From positions 3,100,001-3,164,000 of the forward strand of contig NZ_CP083950.1 of assembly GCF_006439395.2 (NCBI RefSeq): DNA of 64,000 bases, in the 5' to 3' direction. Shown here piece by piece: positions 27,157 to 35,884 of this stretch. The translations under genes were made by a program, and so were the position numbers. Numbering within the stretch: the first letter of the stretch is position 1; every line of letters begins with the position of its first letter. This stretch comes from Mesorhizobium sp. B4-1-4 (GTDB taxonomy: Bacteria; Pseudomonadota; Alphaproteobacteria; Rhizobiales; Rhizobiaceae). The notes beneath the pieces are model-generated. The model ran no database searches. It was given only the letters and a program-made list of their open reading frames with translations, and had not been told where the DNA came from.

Positions 27157-28440
27157 TTAATACCATGCCGACGTCAGATGGGCGATTTGCGCGCCCGTCT
27201 CGTAATACGCTTCCCTGAGACCAAGTGAGGAGATTTCTTGCAGTTCAGATTGTGGCAAGGCCAGGTCAGTCTCGGTCTTTTCGCCAAGGATCAGAAGTGC
27301 CAACTCTCGACCGAACACCGTGCCGGGCGAAATCCCGCGACCGTTGTAGCCTGAGAAACCAATGACGTTCTGGGCGAACTTGTGGAATCTCGGCATTGCA
27401 TCCTTCGTCATGCCGATCTGTCCGTACCACTCATACTCGAACCCTATATCGACAAGGTGCGGATAGAGTTTCGACAAGGCACGGCGCGCCCAAGCCTTAT
27501 GGATGGCGGTGCCGGTGTTGCGCAGCGCGCCGACGCTGCCGAGCACCAACCGCCCCGCTCTGTCCAGCCTGAACGAAGAGAGGATCGTGTTGGTGTCCCA
27601 CGCGCCTTCTCGTCCTGGCAGGATGGATTGTAACAGCTCGGCCCCAAGCGGCGGGGTCGCCAGGTTGAAGTAGGGTAGATGCACCTGCTCATTACGGACG
27701 CCTATCCATGGTCCGGTGCTGTAGGCATCGGTGGCGACCACCACCCATTCGGCCTCGACCGTGCCGCCCGGGGTGGTGACTATCTGTCGACCGTTCTTCT
27801 TGCCAGCCGCTACAACTGGACTGGAAGTGCAGATCATCGCCCCGGCGCGCAGGCACGCCTGGGCGAGGCCACGCGCGTAGGCGAGCGGCTGTAGCGTGCC
27901 GGCACGCCGATCGAGCAGTGAAGCCGCAAAGGCCCGGGTACCCAGCCTTTTTTCCGTTTCGTCGGCGTCTAGGACCTCCACCGGCGCGCCTCGTCGTTGC
28001 CACTGCGCCTCGCGCTCCCGAATCTCCGTCAACCCGGCTGCGCCTACCGCGCAGTGAAGCGTACCGTTTCGCTCCAATTCACAGTCGATGCGATGCCTAT
28101 CGATTAGATCCGTGACCATTGCCGGGCCCTCGCCGAGCAGCCGCAGCAGGCGCTCGCCGTGGAGAGATCCGAGCCTGGCGGTAAGATCGTCTGGCATCAA
28201 CCATGGCCCGGCGTTGATCAATCCGACATTGCGCCCGGCACCGCCGAACCCGATCTCACGCCCTTCCAGCAGAACCACCTGGCGTCCGGCCTCTGCCAGA
28301 TGCAGCGCGCATGACATACCGGTATACCCACCGCCGACGACGACCACGTCGGCGGAAATCTGGCGGTCGAGGGCAGCCGTTATCGGAGCCTTCGGCGCGG
28401 TCGCTTCCCAAAGGCCGTGAGAGCGGGGATCATTCAGCAT
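27157..28440 (-). CDS. FAD-dependent oxidoreductase, L-pipecolate oxidase-like (AmaA/PuuB family)
   Basis: A 427-aa DAO-family flavoprotein with N-terminal VVVVGGGYTGMSCALHLAEAG and C-terminal IGFSGYNGRGISPGTVFGRE. The family includes gamma-glutamylputrescine oxidase and AmaA, which oxidises L-pipecolate to piperideine-6-carboxylate. The ATG at 28440 has AGGAACC upstream; the 15-residue longer form is unlikely. It is the last gene of an operon whose other products match the amaB-HglS route, which supports the pipecolate role. Confidence 0.83.
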   Translation of the reverse strand: MLNDPRSHGLWEATAPKAPITAALDRQISADVVVVGGGYTGMSCALHLAEAGRQVVLLEGREIGFGGAGRNVGLINAGPWLMPDDLTARLGSLHGERLLRLLGEGPAMVTDLIDRHRIDCELERNGTLHCAVGAAGLTEIREREAQWQRRGAPVEVLDADETEKRLGTRAFAASLLDRRAGTLQPLAYARGLAQACLRAGAMICTSSPVVAAGKKNGRQIVTTPGGTVEAEWVVVATDAYSTGPWIGVRNEQVHLPYFNLATPPLGAELLQSILPGREGAWDTNTILSSFRLDRAGRLVLGSVGALRNTGTAIHKAWARRALSKLYPHLVDIGFEYEWYGQIGMTKDAMPRFHKFAQNVIGFSGYNGRGISPGTVFGRELALLILGEKTETDLALPQSELQEISSLGLREAYYETGAQIAHLTSAWY

Positions 28441-28477
28441 CGAACGGGTTCCTAGGCATTTTTTGCAGATTGGACGC

Positions 28478-29710
28478 CTAGGCAAGTCGCGCGCATGCTG
28501 CGGAAATGCGCTGGATAGCTTCTCTCAACTCGCCTTCGGATGTCGCATAGGAAATACGGAAGAACGGCGACAGGCCGAAGGCAGTGCCCGGGACAACCGC
28601 GACACCGGCCTCCTCAAGCAGGTAGTCGCAGAAATCACTGTCGGTTTCGATCCGTCCGCCGGCAGGCGTCGATTTGCCGATCAGGTCTGCGCAACCGGCA
28701 AAGGTGTAGAAGGCCCCTTCCGGCTTGCGACAGTCGATGCCTTCGATCGCGTTCAATCCGTCAACGGTGAGATCGCGCCGCCGACGAAAACTCTCGGTTC
28801 TTTCCGTCAGGAAGTCTTGTGGGCCAGACAGTGCCTCGACAGCGGCGGCCTGGCTGACAGATGACGGACAAGAGGTCGACTGGCTCTGCACCACCGCCAT
28901 CGCCTTGACCAGCTCTCGCGACCCGCCGGCGTAGCCGATCCGCCATCCTGTCATGGCATAGGCTTTCGAAACGCCGTTTACGGTCAGCGACCGCGCCTTC
29001 AGGCGCGGTTCCAGCGCCACCGGCGTGACGAAACGAAAACTGTCATAGACAATATGCTCGTACATATCGTCGACCAGCAGGCGGACGTGCGGATGCCGCA
29101 GCAGGACCTCGATCAGTGGCCGATAGTCGGCCTCGCCATAGGCAGCGCCGGACGGATTGGAAGGTGAATTCAGTATCAGCCATTTTGTTCTCGGCGTAAT
29201 CGCTGCCTCCAGCTGATTTCCCCTCAGCCGGAACCCAGCTTCGGCTTCACACGCGACGAAGATGGGGCTGCCCTCGGCGATGGCGACGATATCGGCATAG
29301 GAGGTCCATGCGGGCGTCGGGATGATGACCTCATCGCCGCAGTTCACCGTCGCCATCATCGCATTGAACAGTATCTGCTTGGCTCCGGCGGCCACCGTGA
29401 TCTCGTCTACCGCATAGTCGAGATCATTCTCGCGGCGGAATTTTTCCCGGATCGCCCGCTTGAGTTCAGGCGTGCCATCGAGCGCGGTGTATTTGGTCTC
29501 GCCGCGTTGGATGGCATTGCAGGCCGCCTGCTTCACATTGTCGGGGGTGTCGAAATCCGGCTCGCCCGCTCCCAGGATGATTATCGGCGCCCCGTCACGC
29601 TTCATACCTTGCGCGCGGGCGCCGATCCTCAGGATCTGCGAAACGCCGATACTCAATATACGCGAAGCGGGCACGAAGCCGGCATCATCGATCCTTGTGC
29701 TGACGGTCAT
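28478..29710 (-). CDS. class I/II aminotransferase (candidate 2-aminoadipate aminotransferase)
   Basis: A 410-aa fold-type I PLP aminotransferase of the aspartate family. Features: LGAGEPDFDTPDNV at 48-61, LNSPSNPSG binding segment, and Schiff-base lysine in VNGVSKAYAMTGWR. In this operon the missing step between AmaB (making 2-aminoadipate) and HglS (using 2-oxoadipate) is a transamination, so 2-aminoadipate is the likely substrate. Sequence alone would only support an aspartate/aromatic-type aminotransferase. Confidence 0.85.
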   Translation of the reverse strand: MTVSTRIDDAGFVPASRILSIGVSQILRIGARAQGMKRDGAPIIILGAGEPDFDTPDNVKQAACNAIQRGETKYTALDGTPELKRAIREKFRRENDLDYAVDEITVAAGAKQILFNAMMATVNCGDEVIIPTPAWTSYADIVAIAEGSPIFVACEAEAGFRLRGNQLEAAITPRTKWLILNSPSNPSGAAYGEADYRPLIEVLLRHPHVRLLVDDMYEHIVYDSFRFVTPVALEPRLKARSLTVNGVSKAYAMTGWRIGYAGGSRELVKAMAVVQSQSTSCPSSVSQAAAVEALSGPQDFLTERTESFRRRRDLTVDGLNAIEGIDCRKPEGAFYTFAGCADLIGKSTPAGGRIETDSDFCDYLLEEAGVAVVPGTAFGLSPFFRISYATSEGELREAIQRISAACARLA

Positions 29711-29720
29711 CGGTTGATCC

Positions 29721-31256
29721 TCAATCGATGTCGAACGAGACGCCCTGGGCCAGCGGCAGCGCCTTGGAATAGTTCACCGTGTTGGTGGCGCGCCGCATAT
29801 AGGCCTTCCATGCATCGGAGCCGCTCTCGCGGCCGCCGCCTGTTTCCTTTTCACCGCCGAAAGCGCCGCCGATCTCGGCCCCCGACGTGCCGATATTGAC
29901 ATTGGCGATGCCGCAGTCCGAACCGTCGACGCCGAGGAAACGCTCGGATTCCTGCAGGTCGCGGGTGAAGATCGACGACGACAGGCCGGCGCCGACCGCG
30001 TTGTGCTCGTCGAGCACGGCGTCGAAATCCGAGTATTTCATCACATAGAGGATCGGCGCGAAGGTCTCTTCGGTCACCGGCGAAACCTGCTTCGGCATCT
30101 CGACCAGCGCCGGATGCACGTAATAGGCATCCGGGTGGCCGTTCTCGACCCGCGTGCCGCCGGTCACCTTACCGCCCTGGGCGGTGGCTTCCCGCAGCGC
30201 CTTCTGCATGGCGTCGAAGGCGGCCTTGTCGATCAGCGGACCGACCAGCGACGAGGTCTCCAGCGGATTGCCGACCGAAACGCTCTGATAGGCTTTCTTC
30301 AGCCGCGGAACCAAGGCGTCGTAGACGCTGTCATGCACGAACAGGCGCCGCAGCGTCGTGCAGCGCTGCCCGGCCGTGCCCATGGCGCCAAACGCAATGG
30401 CGCGCAGCGCCATGTCGAGGTCGGCGGTCGGGCAGACGATGCCGGCATTGTTGCCGCCGAGTTCAAGCACGGCGCGCGCGAAGCGCTTGGCCAGGCGCGG
30501 CCCGACATCCCTGCCCATGCGGGTCGAGCCTGTGGCTGAAACCAGCGGCACCTTGGGATGGTCGACCAGGATTTCGCCAACGGCGCGATCGCCGATCAGC
30601 ACCGGTGCCAGGCCTTGCGGTGCGTCGGCGCCGAAACGCTTGACGGCACGCTTGAAGATCGCCTCGCAGGCAAGCGCCGTCAGCGGCGTCTTTTCGGAAG
30701 GTTTCCATACCACTGCATCGCCGCAGATCAGGGCAAGTGCCGCATTCCACGACCACACCGCGACCGGGAAGTTGAAGGCGGAAATGACGCCGACGACGCC
30801 GAGCGGATGCCAGGTTTCCATCATGCGATGACCCGGCCGTTCGGTGGCGATGGTGAGACCATAGAGCTGGCGCGAAAGGCCGACGGCGAAATCGCAGATG
30901 TCGATCATCTCCTGCACCTCGCCGAGGCCCTCGGACGGGATCTTGCCGACTTCGATCGAGACCAATCGGCCGAGCTCGGCCTTGTGCGCGCGCAGTTCCT
31001 CGCCGAGCAGCCGCACCAGCTCGCCGCGCTTCGGGCCTGGCACCAGCCTCCATGCCTGGAATGCCTGGTGCGCGGCGTCGATCACCTTGCCCGCATCGGC
31101 CGGCGAAATCGACTTCAGCGCCGCGATCTGCTCACCGGTCACCGGGCTGCGCACGATGAGGTCGCCGCCGACAAGCGCGTCCTTGGCAACACCTAGTTTC
31201 TCCAGCAGTTCGGCTGTTTCCTTCGCGACATCGATCGACTTCACTGCAATGTTCAT
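29721..31256 (-). CDS. amaB: L-aminoadipate-semialdehyde/piperideine-6-carboxylate dehydrogenase (ALDH7 family)
   Basis: A 511-aa aldehyde dehydrogenase with FNFPVAVW at 161-168, Glu265 (ELGGNNAGIV) and catalytic Cys299 (GTAGQRCTTLRRL), the signature of the ALDH7/AmaB/Pcd group. It oxidises 2-aminoadipate semialdehyde, in equilibrium with piperideine-6-carboxylate, to 2-aminoadipate. The gene is 10 bp upstream of the aminotransferase gene. Confidence 0.9.
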   Translation of the reverse strand: MNIAVKSIDVAKETAELLEKLGVAKDALVGGDLIVRSPVTGEQIAALKSISPADAGKVIDAAHQAFQAWRLVPGPKRGELVRLLGEELRAHKAELGRLVSIEVGKIPSEGLGEVQEMIDICDFAVGLSRQLYGLTIATERPGHRMMETWHPLGVVGVISAFNFPVAVWSWNAALALICGDAVVWKPSEKTPLTALACEAIFKRAVKRFGADAPQGLAPVLIGDRAVGEILVDHPKVPLVSATGSTRMGRDVGPRLAKRFARAVLELGGNNAGIVCPTADLDMALRAIAFGAMGTAGQRCTTLRRLFVHDSVYDALVPRLKKAYQSVSVGNPLETSSLVGPLIDKAAFDAMQKALREATAQGGKVTGGTRVENGHPDAYYVHPALVEMPKQVSPVTEETFAPILYVMKYSDFDAVLDEHNAVGAGLSSSIFTRDLQESERFLGVDGSDCGIANVNIGTSGAEIGGAFGGEKETGGGRESGSDAWKAYMRRATNTVNYSKALPLAQGVSFDID

Positions 31257-31277
31257 CCAACGAACTCCTGTTCCTGA

Positions 31278-32693
31278 TTATCCAAAACACACCGAGCCGA
31301 GACTGCCTGGCGACGTCAGTCGCTTCAGGCCCGCGGCAAGATTCTTGCTCTCCTGCGGGGTATAGCGATCGTAATAGGCTTGGTTCTTGCGGCCGACGCC
31401 ATGCTCGGCGCTGAAACTGCCGCCGAAGCGGTCAACGGCGACAGAATAGACCCAGTCGCGCAGCCACTTTTCAAACGCATCGTCGACCTGATCGGCGTTG
31501 CGGACCACCAGATTGAAATGCACGCCGCCATCGCCGATGTGGCCGAAGTCGAAACTGTCGACACCGGCACATTTATGAGGCAGCTCGGCCTTCATCCACT
31601 CGCAGAAGGCCAGAACGTCGGCTCTGCGGAACGACAGATCGAAAGCCAACAGCCGTCCCGCGTGCTTGACGCCTTCTGACAGGGCGTGGCGCAGCGCCCA
31701 CATTTCATGTGCGGGACCGACAAAGGCATTTGCAAGCGGCGCACCGTCGTCTTCCCATATTTCAGCCAGGACCGTTTCGAGTACGGCATCGAGCGGCTGC
31801 TCGCCCTCGCGCGGCGCCCAGCTGCGCGAAATCTCCGTCAGGATGACATAGGCGGGAATATCGCCATTCTGGAACGGGTTGCGCAGCGATGGAACGTGCG
31901 CGAGTGCGGCAGCTACCGCATTGCCGGACATGCCCTCGAAAGCCGAGAGATAGGACCCGAGACGCTGCTCCATCATCCGCAGCAGCGGCATGACGGCGGC
32001 GCCGGCTCGCGGTACCAGATAGGCGGTCGAGACCTGCCTCGGCAGCCGTTCCAAGTTGAGCACACATTCGGTGACGATGCCAAAAGCGCCGGAGGTCCCA
32101 ACGAAAAGCTGCTTCCAGTCGACGCCGGTGTTGTTCTTGCGCAGTCCGGACATCAGGTCGACAACCGTGCCGGGCTCGTCCGCCAGGACGACCTTCACGC
32201 CAAGCGTGTTCATGCGCACATCGCCATACCGGAGAAAGCGCGAGCCGCCAGTATTGGTCGCCAGCATGCCCCCAATGCGCGGATCGGCGCCAAGGTCGAT
32301 CGGAAAGAAAAGCCCGCTCTGCTCCAGCCGCCCATTGATGTCCGACAGCCTGGTACCGGCATCGACACGCAACGATCGATCGTCGATATCGAGATCGAAA
32401 AGGCGCGTCATTCGGTCCAGACTGACGACGACCTGCGATCCGCTGGCATCCGGCGTCGAGCCCGACACAAGTCCTGTGTTGCCCGATTGCGGCACGAGCG
32501 CGATATGCTCCCGCACGCAATAGGCGACGCATGCGGACACTTCCGCCGTAGTGCCAGGGCGGAGCACCGCCGCCGCGCGACCGCGATCGTAGCGCGCGCC
32601 GATCTCGTAGGCTGCCATGCCAGCCTGATCCGTGACGACGCCCTTCTCGCCAAGGATCTCAATCAAGGCCGACTTGTGTCTTTCGTCGATCAT
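31278..32693 (-). CDS. FAD-binding oxidase, D-2-hydroxyglutarate dehydrogenase family
   Basis: A 471-aa GlcD/D2HGDH-type flavoprotein. The FAD_binding_4 motif (VPQSGNTGLVSGS, about 62-74) and DLGADPRIGGMLATNTGG are visible, and the C-terminus has the metal/substrate segment HIGDGGVHFN plus SAEHGVGR. It oxidises D-2-hydroxyglutarate to 2-oxoglutarate. The gene follows hglS by 9 bp, and D-2-hydroxyglutarate is exactly the product of HglS, so the assignment is strong. Confidence 0.9.
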   Translation of the reverse strand: MIDERHKSALIEILGEKGVVTDQAGMAAYEIGARYDRGRAAAVLRPGTTAEVSACVAYCVREHIALVPQSGNTGLVSGSTPDASGSQVVVSLDRMTRLFDLDIDDRSLRVDAGTRLSDINGRLEQSGLFFPIDLGADPRIGGMLATNTGGSRFLRYGDVRMNTLGVKVVLADEPGTVVDLMSGLRKNNTGVDWKQLFVGTSGAFGIVTECVLNLERLPRQVSTAYLVPRAGAAVMPLLRMMEQRLGSYLSAFEGMSGNAVAAALAHVPSLRNPFQNGDIPAYVILTEISRSWAPREGEQPLDAVLETVLAEIWEDDGAPLANAFVGPAHEMWALRHALSEGVKHAGRLLAFDLSFRRADVLAFCEWMKAELPHKCAGVDSFDFGHIGDGGVHFNLVVRNADQVDDAFEKWLRDWVYSVAVDRFGGSFSAEHGVGRKNQAYYDRYTPQESKNLAAGLKRLTSPGSLGSVCFG

Positions 32694-32702
32694 CCAGGTC
32701 GC

Positions 32703-34103
32703 CTATACCGCAGCCCGCAGGCCGCCGAGCACTTGGCAACAAGTCTCGATTGATGCCTGTTCGATGGCCGCGTAATGCTCGAACTCGTTCAGCACACCCA
32801 CGCCGAGATCGGCTTCGAAGCGCTTCTGGTTGGGACTGGCGACAAATTCCTGGGTGGCTTCGTCGCCGAGATTCGACTGGAAAATGCCGGCGGCGCTTAC
32901 GGGCAGGAAATCCTCGTAGACGATCGGATCGAAACGGACAAAACCTTCCGCGACAAGGTGCTCGAAATCACCAGTCAGAACCCTGCCGGCATGCCGCCCG
33001 CGCTCCGTCAGTGAGTATCTGAAGTATCCCAGCTTCGCGGCCCGGATGCCTTCCCATGTATCGGGGAACGCCTCGAATGTCCGTGAAAGTGTTTGCGCGT
33101 AGTCGGCTGCGTTCGATCCGTCGGCTGCCGGTCGGATGATTGCGCGCGTGGCCTCCAGCAGGCCGTCGTAAAGTGCGCGCCCCTTGGGTGTGAGCGCAAT
33201 GCCGCGCTGCTCGATCTCGCCAAAGCGTGCCGCATGCGAGCCGGCCACCCAGGCGCCGTCGCCCGACTTGAACGACACCGACTCGTCCAAAGCCTTGAAC
33301 GAAGTCTGCCTGAGCAGAATCGGGCAAAGCCGAGACGGCGGGCCTTCCACGATTGCCTTCGGCACTATGCCGCGCGCCGGCATGCCAACCTGAACGGCGT
33401 CGATATCCAGGGTGCGCGGTGTGAGATGATTGATGTGCGGCCCCCGGAACGAGACTACATCCGCGATTAACCGATGCGCCCGATGCAAGCTGTCATACAT
33501 ATCGAGACTGACGCAGGCCTGATCGTGCCACCGGAAGGTTTCGAGGATTTCGGCGACAAAGCGATCCGCATCTCCTTCGTGCAGGCCACCTTGCCGTTCG
33601 GCCTTTTCGGTCAGCGCCACTGCTGCGCCCGTGAAAATCCTGCGCTCCGACAGGATGCGCTCGGCCTCGGCGCGCAGGGTCTCGTCGTCGATGAGGTCGA
33701 TCCTGAGCAGCGAAGTGAAGACGCGAAACGGATTGCGGCTTAGCGCCTCGGCTCCGACGGGGCGGAAGGCGGTGGAGTGTACCGGCACACCGGCCGGGCT
33801 CAAATCATAGTACCCTACCGGGAACATGCCCATCACGGCGAACACGCGCCGCATCATCGAGAGCTCGGCCGGTGTTCCGAGCCGGATCGCACCGTGCCGT
33901 TCCTCCGAAATTCGGTCGAGTGAGTCCATTGCTTCCAGGCGCTGTAGAAGCGCGGGATCAGACCGTAGGGTTTCGTCGTTCACCGAGGCGACCAGGTCCA
34001 TCAGCGTGCCGTAGGCGGGGACTTCGGTCCTGTACATGGCCGACATCGCCGCCGAAAAGGCTGAACGGATGCGATCGGGTGTAACAAATGCACCGTTGTC
34101 CAT
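32703..34103 (-). CDS. hglS: 2-oxoadipate dioxygenase/decarboxylase (HglS, DUF1338 family)
   Basis: A 466-aa VOC-like iron enzyme that converts 2-oxoadipate to D-2-hydroxyglutarate in bacterial lysine breakdown. Residues His70, Arg74 and His226 fall at the positions I recall for the metal ligands and substrate arginine of Pseudomonas putida HglS, and Glu296 (FGEIEQRG) is the likely third ligand. It is the first gene of the five-gene leftward operon and is divergent from a LysR gene. Full length and no sign of damage. Confidence 0.92.
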   Translation of the reverse strand: MDNGAFVTPDRIRSAFSAAMSAMYRTEVPAYGTLMDLVASVNDETLRSDPALLQRLEAMDSLDRISEERHGAIRLGTPAELSMMRRVFAVMGMFPVGYYDLSPAGVPVHSTAFRPVGAEALSRNPFRVFTSLLRIDLIDDETLRAEAERILSERRIFTGAAVALTEKAERQGGLHEGDADRFVAEILETFRWHDQACVSLDMYDSLHRAHRLIADVVSFRGPHINHLTPRTLDIDAVQVGMPARGIVPKAIVEGPPSRLCPILLRQTSFKALDESVSFKSGDGAWVAGSHAARFGEIEQRGIALTPKGRALYDGLLEATRAIIRPAADGSNAADYAQTLSRTFEAFPDTWEGIRAAKLGYFRYSLTERGRHAGRVLTGDFEHLVAEGFVRFDPIVYEDFLPVSAAGIFQSNLGDEATQEFVASPNQKRFEADLGVGVLNEFEHYAAIEQASIETCCQVLGGLRAAV

Positions 34104-34212
34104 GATGCGCGACCCCGCTCAAAAAAAGGGCAGATCATTCCTGAAAAAGCTGATACTGCATTTCTGGTGCCAACGATCGCGATGATTTCGACTAGGTTGA
34201 TGCGAGTTACGC

Positions 34213-35115
34213 ATGACACTCAACAGGCGACTGATACCGGATCTGGTGGCGATCCAAGCCTTTGAGTGTGCCGCGCGGCATGCCAACTTCACCCGTGCAG
34301 CTGGCGAATTGAACCTGACGCAGAGCGCGGTCAGCCGACAAGTCAAGGATCTCGAGAACCATCTCGGCACGCGGCTGTTTGAGCGGATCCGCCAACGGGT
34401 GGTGCTTTCGGAGGATGGACAGCGCTTTTTGCCGGAGGCGCGAAAGCTGTTGCAGCAGACCGAAGAGACGATGTTGCGGGCGATGTCCTCTGCCGAGGCC
34501 AGGGTAAGTCTCAGCATCGCAACCTTGCCGACATTCGGCAGCCGCTGGCTCAGCCCGCGCCTGCCTGATTTCCTCAGCCAGCACCCGGGGACGATCCTGA
34601 ATGTCGGATCCAGATCGGCGCCGTTCGATTTCGGGGAGGAGAATTTCGACCTCGCGATCCACTATGGTCAGCCGGTCTGGGCGCGCGGCACCTGCACTTA
34701 TCTTTGCAGCGAAGCCATCGTTCCGGTTGCAAACGAAGCGATGGCAACTTCCGCGGAGAACAAGGCTCCGGCTGACCTTCTTGGTGAGTCCTTGCTCCAT
34801 CTGGCCACACGCCCCAAGCTATGGTCACAGTGGTTCGAGCAGGCTGGCCTGCCGGCGGAATTGGCTTACCGAGGCCACCGTTTCGATCAGTTTTCGATGA
34901 TCATAGAAGCCGTGATAGGCGGGATGGGCTACGCGCTTCTGCCGCGCTATCTGATCGAGCGCGAGCTGGTGTCCGGCGAACTCGCCGTGATCCTCGACGT
35001 GCCAATGACGACCGAGAACAGCTACTACGTCGTCGTCCCGGAATCAAAAAAGACGAATCCACTGGTGCAAGATCTCACCGCATGGCTGCTGGGACAAGTC
35101 ACCAATGCGATGTGA
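34213..35115 (+). CDS. LysR-family transcriptional regulator (GcvA-like)
   Basis: A 300-aa regulator. The N-terminal helix-turn-helix (AIQAFECAARHANFTRAAGE, then SAVSRQVKDLE) and a LysR effector domain are clear. It is close to the GcvA/AmpR subgroup. The gene is divergent from hglS with 109 bp between start codons, the normal arrangement for a LysR regulator of the opposite operon; the inducer is probably a pipecolate or lysine catabolite. Confidence 0.9.
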   Translation: MTLNRRLIPDLVAIQAFECAARHANFTRAAGELNLTQSAVSRQVKDLENHLGTRLFERIRQRVVLSEDGQRFLPEARKLLQQTEETMLRAMSSAEARVSLSIATLPTFGSRWLSPRLPDFLSQHPGTILNVGSRSAPFDFGEENFDLAIHYGQPVWARGTCTYLCSEAIVPVANEAMATSAENKAPADLLGESLLHLATRPKLWSQWFEQAGLPAELAYRGHRFDQFSMIIEAVIGGMGYALLPRYLIERELVSGELAVILDVPMTTENSYYVVVPESKKTNPLVQDLTAWLLGQVTNAM

Positions 35116-35521
35116 TGTAAGCTTGTTGAAGCGCTGCTGCACCTCGTCAGATCGATTAGAGCGTTGCGCTGCTTCCATGCGGGATAATAGGTCACATTGG
35201 ATCATGCTCTCTGAAACCGCACCTTCAGCGTGACGGGAAATGCAAGAGACTCGAAGATCTCTGTGTGCCGCAGGCACCAATACTCCTACGGGAAATGCAA
35301 GAGACTCGAAGATCTCTGTGTGTCGCAGGCTCCAATACTCCTGACGTGTTATTAACTGGCGTCCGCAGAAATGCGCACCAATACCGGCTTTCCCAACGGA
35401 ATGCTCGTTGGCGAGGTGCGCCTTCTGGCCACAGGCGACGATATGATCGTAATTGAGGGCTATACCGGAATTGGGAATACGACGCGATGATTGCCCCCAA
35501 GGAGCCTTCGCGGTCATACAC
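35116..35521. other. gene-free 406-bp stretch with tandem repeats
   Basis: Between the LysR and alpA-like genes no convincing coding frame is seen. It holds a fragment that looks like a rhizobial intergenic repeat (AGAGCGTTGCGC ... ATGCTCT, about 35157-35214) and a two-copy 55-bp tandem repeat, annotated separately. Confidence 0.5.
35233..35342. repeat. tandem direct repeat, two 55-bp units
   Basis: The units 35233-35287 and 35288-35342 start ACGGGAAATGCAAGAGACTC and end CCAATACTCCT. They differ at only two positions (GCCGCAGGCACC versus GTCGCAGGCTCC). They lie about 180 bp upstream of the alpA-like gene, within the end of the putative island. Function unknown. Confidence 0.85.
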
Positions 35522-35884
35522 ATGGTAAAATGGCAGAATCCTACTCAACCGAAAATCTGCGAAAGCATAGAAGGCGCGCCAGCAGATCGGTTCCTTCCGG
35601 TTCTGCCGCACATTGAGTCGCGCCAGGTCGTGCGAACTATCCGCCGATCACGATTGCGAGAAATTGTCCCCTTATCGGATACGACTATTTATGAAATGGA
35701 GCAGCGTGGCGAGTTCCCGCGGCGCTTCAATCTGACCCCCCGCTGCGTCGTTTGGGATTTGGGAGAAGTCGAGGCCTGGATTCAGGAAAGGCGAAACGCG
35801 TCCTCTGCTGGCGCGATCGAACTTGCCTCGGGCCCAGACGTTCGATCGCGGAAGACGAGACCCGTCAAATCGGATCGAGGATGA
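35522..35884 (+). CDS. AlpA-family DNA-binding protein (candidate excisionase)
   Basis: A 120-aa protein with a MerR-type helix-turn-helix as in AlpA: RSRLREIVPLSDTTIYEMEQ, RGEFPRRF and VVWDLGEVEAWIQER. AlpA-like proteins next to a P4-type integrase act as recombination directionality factors or integrase activators. The ATG at 35522 is preferred to an upstream start. Its 3' end overlaps the convergent integrase gene by 20 bp, so the two form a compact recombination module. Confidence 0.82.
   Translation: MVKWQNPTQPKICESIEGAPADRFLPVLPHIESRQVVRTIRRSRLREIVPLSDTTIYEMEQRGEFPRRFNLTPRCVVWDLGEVEAWIQERRNASSAGAIELASGPDVRSRKTRPVKSDRG

Noticed and set aside
35233..35342. CRISPR-like array
   Set aside because: There are only two directly abutting units with no unique spacers, and no cas genes.
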